DNA of 64,000 nt from Glutamicibacter sp. MNS18 (GTDB lineage Bacteria; Actinomycetota; Actinomycetes; Actinomycetales; Micrococcaceae), in NCBI RefSeq assembly GCF_026107515.2, contig NZ_JAPCHW010000009.1:1-64000 (forward strand). The letters are read 5' to 3'. A model generated the notes under the pieces. The model did not search any database. It was not told where the DNA came from and saw only the letters and a list, made by a program, of their open reading frames with translations. Position 1 is the stretch's first letter. Every line of letters starts with the position of its first letter. Made by a program: the position numbers and the translations under genes. Shown in pieces: positions 8,821 through 16,733 of this stretch.

Positions 8821-10359
8821 CTATTCAGCGTTCTGGCAAGCCAAGCAAAGCACCTTATTCGAGCTGGGTGAAGTATCCATCTCAACGGCAACATATGACA
8901 AGTTGCATGAGTCACACTCAATTCGGGTGGCCCACACATCCTTGACTCGTTCTCGCACAGAATCCGATTGCGCACGTAGCAGGGAGTTTGCGCCTGCACT
9001 CTGGGAAATCGCATAGAGGACCATAGCGAGGATGAAAGAGATCAGCGGCGCCAATGCGGACATCGCGGGCAACTGATCGGGTAGCTGGAGAAGTACAACT
9101 CCGATTCCCGATGAAATTACCCAGATGAAAAACCCTGGCCCAAACCTCTTGAGTCGGACCGCCCTGAACTCCGGGGTTTCCTTGGGATTCATCATCCGAT
9201 GCGTTAGCATCATCGCGATCAGGGTAACGATCAGTACTGCCTGCCACGCGAGAGCGATTGAAATGTAACTGAAAACATCGGTAAGCATGACTAGAAATAC
9301 CAGGAAGGATAACAGGATTACCCAAAGCCTTCTGGAAATTCCTTTAGTTGTAAAATGGGCCATGAAGCGCTCAAGGTTCACGCTTGCAAAATAGTAATTC
9401 GCCGAGTTAATACGCATTTGACTAACGATGATGACTATCAGTCCAAAGATTCCCAATGAGTCCACAATGCCTTGAACTACTCCGCTTTCAGAGATCTCTG
9501 TACCTGATTCAGAAAATCCTACTATTGCAATACCGGCTAGTCCGTTGAAAAGAAACGCTATGCCGTAAAAAACCCATCCGAAAGTTACGTTTTGATGGAA
9601 CCGACGATCTTCCTCTTTGGCGAAACGGGCTGTATCCTGAGTTTCGGGGAAAAGCACGAAGATTCCCATATAGAGGATGAACACCGATAGCCACCCGGGG
9701 ATCAGCATCTGATCACTGTCGGCTGTATCGAATACTGCCCAGTTACCAGACCAGCCGACATTTACCGCCGCTACAAGTACAGCACCGGTGAGTCCGAAAA
9801 AATAGATCGGCAAAGATACCCAGTTGAGCTTACTTAGCCAAGTTTGAATGCCTCCCAGCATGAACGGAAGCATGCCGAGAACCACAATCCCGTACCAGAC
9901 CCTGATATCCCATATGTCAAAGTACGACTGTAAGGCGACTGCAACAATACTTGCTTCAAAAACTGCATAGTAGAACAGTGAAATTCCAACGAGCAACGGG
10001 ACAATTGCTGCGCCCTTATTCCCGAATAAACGCCTTGAGATAAGAGTCGAGTTGAGGCCCCACTTAATCGCTTCCGTCACACTAAATCGCCCCAGCAGCG
10101 AATATGCCACTACTACAAGCGCCAGCCCAATTACTGCCTGCTGTACACCTGCCATCGAGGCTGCCAACGCACCGTAAAAAACGAATGCCATCGCACTAGT
10201 AATGGACGACCAACTTCCGAGGATCTGGCTTTTACTTTGTCGCACGCTTTTAGGCACAACGTGACTGGTGTAGTCCTCTCTGGTTTGACGCTCAATGACA
10301 CGCTGATCGTCAGTCAGCGAAGTGCGTAATGCGACCAGATGCGGCTGAGATTCCTGCAC
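8821..10359 (-). CDS. NCS1/cytosine-permease-type transporter with C-terminal zinc ribbon
   Basis: A 512-residue membrane protein with about 12 hydrophobic helices. The N-terminal region (QSKSQILGSWSSITSAMAFVFYGALAASMAG) and the SVTEAIKWGLNSTLISRRLFGNKGA segment resemble purine-cytosine (NCS1) permeases. Unlike the family norm, the last 35 residues after the final helix hold two CxxC pairs (Cys482/485 and Cys505/508) separated by 19 residues, a likely zinc ribbon on the cytoplasmic side. It is the first gene of the AT-rich minus-strand oxidation module and probably imports its substrate. Twin operator-like palindromes lie about 105-140 bases upstream. Substrate unknown. Confidence 0.75.
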   Translation of the reverse strand: MQESQPHLVALRTSLTDDQRVIERQTREDYTSHVVPKSVRQSKSQILGSWSSITSAMAFVFYGALAASMAGVQQAVIGLALVVVAYSLLGRFSVTEAIKWGLNSTLISRRLFGNKGAAIVPLLVGISLFYYAVFEASIVAVALQSYFDIWDIRVWYGIVVLGMLPFMLGGIQTWLSKLNWVSLPIYFFGLTGAVLVAAVNVGWSGNWAVFDTADSDQMLIPGWLSVFILYMGIFVLFPETQDTARFAKEEDRRFHQNVTFGWVFYGIAFLFNGLAGIAIVGFSESGTEISESGVVQGIVDSLGIFGLIVIIVSQMRINSANYYFASVNLERFMAHFTTKGISRRLWVILLSFLVFLVMLTDVFSYISIALAWQAVLIVTLIAMMLTHRMMNPKETPEFRAVRLKRFGPGFFIWVISSGIGVVLLQLPDQLPAMSALAPLISFILAMVLYAISQSAGANSLLRAQSDSVRERVKDVWATRIECDSCNLSYVAVEMDTSPSSNKVLCLACQNAE

Positions 10360-10463
10360 CCGAACTCCTAACGTTGAGGTCCCTGGGCAGCCAGCGACGG
10401 TCGTTCAACTCTTGCCTTCACCATCGTGAGAATAATGCATGAAGTGATGTGGACAACGATACT

Positions 10464-10501
10464 ATTGTTCAACAATCGAAAGCAATGGGTTGTTGAACAA
10501 T
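10464..10501. promoter_or_regulatory. Twin TTGTTSAACAA operator-like palindromes
   Basis: TTGTTCAACAA (10465-10475) and TTGTTGAACAA (10490-10500) are each near-perfect palindromes and are reverse complements of each other, with centres 25 bases apart. They lie upstream of the minus-strand permease gene, with no other intact gene nearby. The form suits a dimeric GntR- or IclR-type repressor. No regulator gene is adjacent; if there was one, the IS1380-type insertion beyond may have removed it. Confidence 0.55.
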
Positions 10502-10809
10502 CTTCAAATCGGGTCGAATGTGACATTTGGCAGACCTCGTGCTTTGGACGTGCTCGCAGAGCGATTAGCCTAAATCTTCATTGGCCCGGATTTTTCATGG
10601 TGGTGGAGTACCCCGCCCAGCGCAGGAGCAGATCTTGCACCGGCGGAGTTGAATATTCTCGGGGCAATAGGTGGCGCCATGCGTTGGTGTGGGCGCCGGT
10701 CTCCACGCACCGGGGGTATTGCTTGTTCTTGTTTTGATGATGGACACTGCAAGTTGTGTCAGGCAGCGAGCTGCCCTTCACGCCACCGCTGGTGCATCGG
10801 GACGAGGTT

Positions 10810-12193
10810 CTATTTGATCAGTAACACCAGGTCGGTTTCCGGTGCCGTGTGGTTGATCAGCAGTCGGGTCTGCCGGCTGCTGGTCACCAGTTTCCCGGCC
10901 AAGGACCAACCCCGATGCCGCCACCGTGTCAGATCCCAGCTACCGGCGTGGTGCCCGGCTGGCAGCACGGCCATCTGCAGCCAGGCGACCAGGTTCATGG
11001 TGGACATCGCAAGATTCGCCCACGCCTGATTCGAGGCGAACGAAGTGAACGGCAGCTTACCCAGTCCAGCGGCCTTAAGCGTTTCGATCCGGTTCTCACA
11101 CCGGCCCCGGGCCCGGTGGCGTACATTCAGGAACTGCGCGTTGTAGCGTGGAGAGTTCGTCAGGAACGCGGTGATCCGATTCCCGTCCGTATCGAACAAC
11201 GAGGCTTTCGCCCCGGGGTGCAGGATTTCGGCTCGCAGGTAGATCCTGGTTCCCGGCGGGTAGTTCTTCCGCCCGATCACCTTGGATGCGTCGATGCCCC
11301 GCGTCCTGGCGCAGTTCACCGTGGGCGGTCAGTGCCGGTTCCCACAATTTCTTCTCATTGATCCACCGGATGAACCGTTCGTTGATGACCGGTAGGGCGT
11401 AGGAAGTGGAGAACTGCAGGCCCAGTCAACCCAGGTGTTGCAGGAACTGTCGTGACGCGCCGGCACTGTCGGTGCGTACTAGGATCTTCTCACCGATCAG
11501 CATCCCGTGGTGGTCGTAGCGCTGATCGGGTAGCTGGGCCAACGCTTCGTGAAGGATGCTGATGTGATCATCAGCGCTATTGGGTGCCTTGTTGCCCGGG
11601 CGCAAACGCACGGCCAGCACCTCGCCGGTGCCGCAGCCCTTGCCGTAATCAATCATCGCGATGATCGGTGCGAACCCCTACCCGCGCCAGTAGGTGCCGG
11701 CAGCTTTCTCCTTCTCAGAGTGCACATGGACTACGAACGCATCAATATCGATCACCAGCGGGTTCTTCCTACTGGCCCTCACGGCCGGGCTACGGCTGCC
11801 AGCGGCGGCCCAACACCGGGAGCGGACTTCGCGTGGCATCGTGGCGAACGCGTAGTCGAAGGCCCCGGGATTCTCGGCGATGCGTGCAAAGAACCGGCTG
11901 AGCGGTGTCTCGGAGACGCTTGAGCCGAACATCTCATCGTTGGTGCGTAGCTGGTCCAGGCCACTGATTCACTGACCGCAGACGGGGGGCATCAGACACA
12001 AGTGAGCGATCGTTGTCCCTTCCCTGTGTGTTGCCGTGTCCGGCGCGAGCCTGGAGAACCTGTCATCGCTCAGGTGTTTGAATTCCACGCTGTTCAGTAG
12101 CCCGGTCAGGGTCGTGAGTCCGGCATGGCTGATCAGGTTCTGGTTGATCCTCACGGTTGGGATGGCAGGGAAAAGGCGGGTAAGGTTGGTCAC
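10810..12193 (-). pseudogene. IS1380-family transposase, multiply frameshifted
   Basis: A minus-strand transposase broken into four pieces: 11969-12193 (N-terminus, GTG start), 11678-11932, 11426-11656 and 10810-11319. The last piece has the IS1380 C-terminal pattern with NVRHRARGRCENRIETLKAAGLGKLPF, NQAWANLAMSTMNLVAWLQM and a final TDLVLLIK. The third carries the conserved ILVRTDSAGASRQFL region around a catalytic Asp. Frame changes at about 11320-11420, 11660 and 11935-11965 make it inactive. A non-coding tail common to such elements seems to extend to about 10580. Terminal repeats were not pinned down. Confidence 0.8.
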
Positions 12194-12195
12194 TG

Positions 12196-12266
12196 AAAAG
12201 GTGACCCTTTCGAACCAGGTAGATATAGTTTCAACACCTCTATTTTCCCAGTTCAGGTCACCTTTT
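12196..12266. repeat. 11-bp perfect inverted repeat at IS1380 transposase 5' end
   Basis: AAAAGGTGACC at 12196-12206 is matched by its reverse complement GGTCACCTTTT at 12256-12266, with 49 bases between. It lies directly upstream of the GTG start of the transposase. It could be part of the element's end or a folding leader that limits transposase expression. Confidence 0.5.
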
Positions 12267-12294
12267 CCTCGTTATAGATGGTTGATTACCTTAC

Positions 12295-12640
12295 CTCATC
12301 ATGAAAATTCTGGGGCTGGTCGCCGAGCAGGTACCACTAACGGTGCACCCCTGTCCTATGCACTGCTTCGCACCGTGAACGTCCTGGCGGACAATCCACT
12401 GCGTCAGATGATGGCCGAGGGCCTGAAAGTGTCCATCCGTTCGGATGGCCGGGCCGACTTCGGCGGCTACCTCAATGCGAATCTCAACGCCGCCGTCGAG
12501 CAGTGCAACCTCACCGATGCCGCACAGGCCATGCTGGCTTGGAATTCCTTTGAAGCAACCTTCCTCAATGCTCAGGCCAAGGCCGGACTGATCGCCGTAG
12601 TCGACAGTGGCTGCGCTACCGCACCTCCACCGCCGACTAA
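12295..12640 (+). pseudogene. Adenosine deaminase, 3' remnant
   Basis: The last ~110 codons of an adenosine deaminase-like gene. The pieces read LVAEQVPLTV, then PLSYALLRTVNVLADNPLRQ, MMAEGLKVSIRSD, FGGYLNANL, AQAMLAWNSFEATFL, and a stop TAA at 12638-12640. Two frame changes are needed, near 12343 and near 12607. The family's SDDPAYFGG block, which holds the metal-binding Asp, has become SDGRADFGG. The 5' two-thirds, including the HxH metal site, are missing, apparently removed by the adjacent IS1380-type element. It cannot encode a working enzyme. Confidence 0.8.
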
Positions 12641-12756
12641 CCGGTCCCTCTTGTGGAAGCAGCTTCCCGGCGGTTCGGTAGGCTGCTGCACACCGGCTTA
12701 CCGCATCATTCGGACGTCACCTGGATCGACGCGAAGCGTTGGAAGGACACCGAACG

Positions 12757-14745
12757 CTACATCGATTTCTCCGTCTCGGGCTCGTCGCGCAACCGCGGTT
12801 GCGGATCCGGCACCAGCTCCTCACCCGGCATGGCGGGCAGGTGCTTGTTTTGCTGTTCGGCTGTGATGACCGGCAGACTGTCGGTATACCACTCGGTCAG
12901 TGCTGGGTCGTCACTCTCGAAATCCGCACCGGCTCCCTGGGCCTCCGGGACCGCGTCGACGCCGAAGGCGAAGTCGTCACCATGCTCGTCAATTCCGCGG
13001 CGCACGCCGCTGCGGATGGCTTCCGCGGCATAGCGCCGGCGGATCATGAGCGGGTCGCTGCGCAGCTCCATACCCCAGGAAACCATCACTCCGATCAGGA
13101 TGAAGACAAACGGCAAGGCGCAGGTGACCATGATGGATTGCAGCCCGGACAGTGCGTTGCGTCCACCGGCCAGCAGCAGGAACATTGCGATCAAGCCCAA
13201 GGCCACTGCCCAGATAATGGTCACTGGTTTGGACGGGATCGGGCGGCCCGACTGGGACATTGACCCCATCACGTTGGCGGCGGAGTCCGCGGCGGTGACG
13301 AAGAAGATCAGGATGGCAACCAGGCACACGATCCACATGACGGAGCTGAACGGCAGGTTGGCCATGAGATCGAACATGACGTTTTCCCCGGCCCCCTTCA
13401 CGCTCATGTCCATGCCGTTCAGATTCATCCAGATCGCGTTGCCGCCGAAGATGATGAACCAGAGCGTGGAGATCCCGGCCGGAATGAACACCACCACGGT
13501 GACGAATTCACGCAGAGTACGCCCCTTGGAGATCTTGGCGATGAACATGCCGACAAAAGGCGACCAGGAGATCCACCAGGCCCAGTACAGGGTGGTGTAG
13601 GCGGTGAGGTATTCGGTGTGCACCGGCCCCTGGCTCGCGAAGACCGCGAGCATATCCGGCAGGTTGCCGGCAAAGCTGATCACTGTGGACGGCACCAGGT
13701 CCAGGATGAAGAACGTGGGTCCGGCAACCAGCACAAACACGGCCAGGGTAATCACCAGGGTCATGTTCACGTTAGAGAGCAACCGGATGCCCTTCTTGAT
13801 TCCGGCCACCGCGGAAATCGTGAAGACTGCGGTCAGTACGCTGATGACAACCACCACGTAGCCGTTACCCAGTTCAGCCCCGGTCACGATCGAGGTCCCG
13901 GTGCGGATCTGCAGCGCCCCGATCCCCAGCGAGGTGGCGGTACCGAACAGGGTCACCAGTACGGCGAAGATGTCGATGATCTTGCCCAGCACCCGGTTGT
14001 TCCCGTCGGGGAAGACCGGTTCGAACAGCGAGGAGATCAATGGCAGTCTCCCGCGCCGGTAGGAGGCGTAGGCCAGGGCACCGCCCACCAGTGCGTAGAT
14101 GCACCAGGCGAAGGATGCCTGGTGCAGCACCGAGTCGGTCAGCGCCGGCAAGATCGCGTCGCCGGTCCCGGCTTCGGCGTCGGTCCACGGCGGTGGGGTG
14201 GTGAAGTGGCTCAGGGGTTCCAGTGGCCCGTAGAAGATCAGGCCGATACCCAAACCTGCGGCGAACAACATCGAGATCCATGAACTGGTGGAGAACTCCG
14301 GTGTGCTGTCATCGGCGCCCAACCTGATGCGGCCTGTCGGCCCGAATCCGATGACCAGCATGAAGATGGCAATGGCGATCACCGTGAGGTTGAACAGCCA
14401 ACCGAAGTGTGTCACGACCCAACCCTGCATCGTGACACCCACGGTGTTCAGGTGCTGCGGGGCTACGATCGCCCAGGCCAGGACCCCGAGGGAGACCAGT
14501 AGCGCGATGATGAACACGCTGCGCCGGGTGCGGAAATTCGCGCCCGTATCCTCGACGCTGATTCCCGGGATGAGTCCGGGGTGTATTCCGAAGTCCGGCG
14601 TGGGGCGCGCTTTGTTCAGCGCGTCTTTGACCCGCTGGACGTTACCTGTTCGTTGAGGGCCTTGTTTCGGACTGTCGCCGGCAAATGGCTTGTCGGACGC
14701 GGCCGAAACCTGGTGTGGACGTGATTGATCAAAATCCATAACCAT
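12757..14745 (-). CDS. BCCT-family betaine/choline-type transporter
   Basis: A 662-residue integral membrane transporter that takes up glycine betaine, choline or related osmolytes. It has about 12 helices between residues 75 and 570. The family signature is in TTLYWAWWISWSPFVGMFIAKISKGRT; GLGIGLIFYGPLEPLSHF covers the conserved aromatic helix. A hydrophilic N-terminal tail (about 70 residues) and an acidic C-terminal tail (about 90 residues, with DEHGDDFAF and ESDDP) flank the core; such tails act as osmosensors in Corynebacterium BetP, but here the role is inferred. Two close start codons (14745 and 14739) are possible. It stands alone on the minus strand with a 540-base non-coding region upstream. 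Confidence 0.9.
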   Translation of the reverse strand: MVMDFDQSRPHQVSAASDKPFAGDSPKQGPQRTGNVQRVKDALNKARPTPDFGIHPGLIPGISVEDTGANFRTRRSVFIIALLVSLGVLAWAIVAPQHLNTVGVTMQGWVVTHFGWLFNLTVIAIAIFMLVIGFGPTGRIRLGADDSTPEFSTSSWISMLFAAGLGIGLIFYGPLEPLSHFTTPPPWTDAEAGTGDAILPALTDSVLHQASFAWCIYALVGGALAYASYRRGRLPLISSLFEPVFPDGNNRVLGKIIDIFAVLVTLFGTATSLGIGALQIRTGTSIVTGAELGNGYVVVVISVLTAVFTISAVAGIKKGIRLLSNVNMTLVITLAVFVLVAGPTFFILDLVPSTVISFAGNLPDMLAVFASQGPVHTEYLTAYTTLYWAWWISWSPFVGMFIAKISKGRTLREFVTVVVFIPAGISTLWFIIFGGNAIWMNLNGMDMSVKGAGENVMFDLMANLPFSSVMWIVCLVAILIFFVTAADSAANVMGSMSQSGRPIPSKPVTIIWAVALGLIAMFLLLAGGRNALSGLQSIMVTCALPFVFILIGVMVSWGMELRSDPLMIRRRYAAEAIRSGVRRGIDEHGDDFAFGVDAVPEAQGAGADFESDDPALTEWYTDSLPVITAEQQNKHLPAMPGEELVPDPQPRLRDEPETEKSM

Positions 14746-15284
14746 TAAGCCTAGTAAGTTTTACCCCATCTCCCCCGACCTGGACGCCCCGGGCAGACAA
14801 CCCGAAGATCCGGTGATTCCCGTACCAACCACCGCATTTTCGGGTTGCCCGTTCCCGGTTCGGGCTTGTCGCTAAAGTGTGCACGGTTACCTATCCGTGA
14901 AGTTCACTCGCTCACCGGAAAAGAGAGTTACCTAACGTTGTGCAGCGCGCCGGGCCACCACGGAACCTGAATCACTTCCGGAAAGCTCCGCGATCTCCGT
15001 TCGCGGCCGCTGACGGCCCAACGCTCCGGTCGGCATACCAGCTATGGCTTGGCATCCGGCGTTGCCTAGCGGGGCCCCCCAGGTGATCCCACCGCATTAC
15101 CCGAAGGCATCTGCGCCATGGCCTACCCAGCGGAATACGGTGGATTTCGGCCCTTCTTTACCCAGCCCGCCACCGGGTTAATGCGCTAGGATCACCGTTT
15201 CCGGGAAGTCCACGGGGCCGACAGTCTGCTTTCGTCCTGCCAACCTGCCGCCCTTGGGGCGCCCTGCCGGTGGCGTCTGGACTG
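14746..15284. other. Non-coding region upstream of BCCT gene
   Basis: About 540 bases without any reading frame that looks like a gene on either strand. It separates two minus-strand genes, so it should contain the end of the zinc operon and the promoter and leader of the BCCT gene. Several GC-rich self-complementary stretches are visible, but it did not match the patterns known to me for RNase P RNA, tmRNA, SRP RNA, or cobalamin, TPP, SAM or c-di-AMP riboswitches. Confidence 0.5.
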
Positions 15285-15407
15285 CTAACCCTGACGTGCC
15301 TTCATCCTCGGATTCTTCTTATTGATCACGAAGACACGACCGCGACGACGCACGATTTGCGCGCCGGGCATGGCCTTCAATGCACTAAGTGAGTTTCGAA
15401 CCTTCAT
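15285..15407 (-). CDS. rpmJ: Cysteine-free ribosomal protein L36 paralogue (zinc-independent)
   Basis: A 40-residue basic protein reading [21 protein letters not shown] at its start and ending in [12 protein letters not shown]: the L36 (bL36) fold of the large ribosomal subunit. It has no cysteine, whereas the standard copy binds zinc through a C-C-C-H site. Such C-minus paralogues (YkgO type) replace the zinc form during zinc starvation. A strong GGAGGAGG ribosome site lies upstream of the ATG at 15407. It follows the CobW-like gene on the same strand, with a Zur-like box ahead of that gene, which supports zinc-controlled expression. Some databases call this group AURKAIP1/COX24 domain proteins. 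Confidence 0.9.
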   Translation of the reverse strand: MKVRNSLSALKAMPGAQIVRRRGRVFVINKKNPRMKARQG

Positions 15408-15445
15408 TGCCCACCTCCTCCCCTGGTATCGGAGGCCCGTTTTCC

Positions 15446-16516
15446 TCACGGATTCCGGGCTGTGGAATCGGACCAGAAACCGCGCAGTTCCGCGTCGCTC
15501 AACTGGCAGGAATGCAAAACGCTGCGTACCTGGTCGGCTTCGTGTTCCGAGCCCATCAGCAGCAACCGGGTACCGGCCGTCTCGCCCGCCCACGGGCCGG
15601 TGGATTCCATCCAGATACGCGGACCAGCACCGCCCAGTGCGATCCTGGTTCCCGGGGCATTGGCGACCCAGATGGTTCCCCTGATGCAGGTGCAACTGAC
15701 AGCCAGACCCGGTAGCGCCTCGCGAAAACGTTCCGGATGCAGGGGTCGCTCGGCCTTCAGCTCGATGGCATGGGACGGATCCCGTCCGTCGACCATGGGG
15801 ACGGTTGGAAGGTGCCCCGGGAATACCCGCTGGCCTGCTTCCCCTGCGTCGTACCGTCCGAGCCGATCATCCGCTGGGTGATGGCAAACCACCGCATGAG
15901 GTGCCAGCTGACCCGCCAGGTGGAGCCCGGCATTGAACTGCACACCACCCTCCCTCAGCTCGGCGGCGTGCTCACCGAGCAGTTCGGCGCTCAAACCCTG
16001 TGTCGGAATCAGCGTGTCGGCGAGCATGAGTTCTCGGTAGAAGTACTCGCCTGCTGTTCGCTCGTCCGGTTCCATGGTGTTGTACCCGGATTCCCACAAC
16101 GTGTGCCGATCCCACATCTGGTCCTCGAGGGCCGCAGGATCCAGGGCCAGCACGACGCTGTTGACTTGCAGGGAACGCCGTTGCAGTTCCGGTCGGATGA
16201 TATCGAGCACCAGATCGCTGTGCCAGGTCGGCGGCAGGGCAACGATCAGCACGCCATCCGCCTGTCGGGGAACCAAGCGCAGCACCGTTGGCAGGATCTC
16301 AAAGCGCGTCGCGCAGCCGATGCAACCGTGTTCCAGCACGGTTGCCGCGCGTTCAGGCGGGGCCGAGCCGGAAACCCGGCGCACAACGCGGTGCCCCTCC
16401 AACACGTCGTGGTGCACCACTATCGCCCGGGGCTCATGCGCCTGTAGGTGCTTCACAGCCAGGCCGCGGCAATGGGATTCCAAGGATGAGACGAAGATAA
16501 GTTTCACACGAGTCAT
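15446..16516 (-). CDS. CobW/COG0523-like zinc-homeostasis protein lacking a P-loop
   Basis: A 356-residue protein of the CobW/HypB/UreG-related COG0523 group, thought to act as a metal chaperone. Cys65 and Cys68 in [20 protein letters not shown] correspond to the CxCC metal motif. The C-terminal half ([30 protein letters not shown]) is the CobW C-terminal domain. The N-terminal P-loop expected at residues 8-17 (GxxGxGKT) is replaced by [10 protein letters not shown], so GTP binding is doubtful. It forms an operon with the cysteine-free L36 gene 38 bases downstream. Upstream is an AT-rich promoter with a Zur-like palindrome. Zinc-starvation role is inferred from this context. Confidence 0.8.
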   Translation of the reverse strand: MTRVKLIFVSSLESHCRGLAVKHLQAHEPRAIVVHHDVLEGHRVVRRVSGSAPPERAATVLEHGCIGCATRFEILPTVLRLVPRQADGVLIVALPPTWHSDLVLDIIRPELQRRSLQVNSVVLALDPAALEDQMWDRHTLWESGYNTMEPDERTAGEYFYRELMLADTLIPTQGLSAELLGEHAAELREGGVQFNAGLHLAGQLAPHAVVCHHPADDRLGRYDAGEAGQRVFPGHLPTVPMVDGRDPSHAIELKAERPLHPERFREALPGLAVSCTCIRGTIWVANAPGTRIALGGAGPRIWMESTGPWAGETAGTRLLLMGSEHEADQVRSVLHSCQLSDAELRGFWSDSTARNP

Positions 16517-16520
16517 CTTA

Positions 16521-16543
16521 CATAAGAATGATTCTCATTTATA
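16521..16543 (-). promoter_or_regulatory. Zur-like box
   Basis: The core AATGATTCTCATT (16527-16539) has inverted halves AATGA and TCATT, as in actinobacterial Zur boxes, and lies within an AT-rich stretch just upstream of the minus-strand CobW-like gene. A TATAAT-like sequence on the minus strand overlaps its edge, fitting repression when zinc is plentiful. Fur-family boxes look alike; the zinc genes downstream favour Zur. Confidence 0.7.
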
Positions 16544-16674
16544 TTAGTTGTTGACATTCGTGTCACACTCGCTTCACGGGCGTCATTCGCCCCCCTGGCA
16601 CATGGTGCTGCGTGGGCAGCATATTCCATCTGGGCCATATGTCACTTGGCTCGCTGTCCCACTGGGAGTTAAAG

Positions 16675-16719
16675 AGGAGTACCCCGCCTTTCGGATGATC
16701 CGAAAGGCGGGGTACTCCT
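16675..16719. terminator. Terminator hairpin downstream of purH
   Basis: A perfect 20-bp inverted repeat (16675-16694 with 16700-16719) around a 5-base loop, 15 bases beyond the purH stop codon. No long T run follows. Confidence 0.8.
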
Positions 16720-16733
16720 GATGGTGCAGGGGC

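Larger units (their letters stand above)
10580..12290 (-). mobile_element. Decayed IS1380-type insertion sequence
   Basis: Approximate limits of the element around the broken transposase. The left limit is placed where a short non-coding tail typical of these elements (translating to HHHEKSGPM on the minus strand) ends. The right limit is placed just before the adenosine deaminase remnant begins. Neither terminal repeat nor target duplication could be read by eye, so both ends are uncertain by tens of bases. Confidence 0.55.

Noticed and set aside
10426-10737. A 103-codon plus-strand frame next to the IS1380-type element
   Set aside because: No domain or ribosome site; it includes the operator pair and the tail of the element.
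12641-12756. Possible further gene remnant after the adenosine deaminase stump
   Set aside because: A short open frame is present but no similarity was recognised and it runs into the BCCT gene end.
14746-15284. RNase P RNA, tmRNA, SRP RNA or cobalamin riboswitch
   Set aside because: The conserved cores of these RNAs were looked for on both strands and not found.
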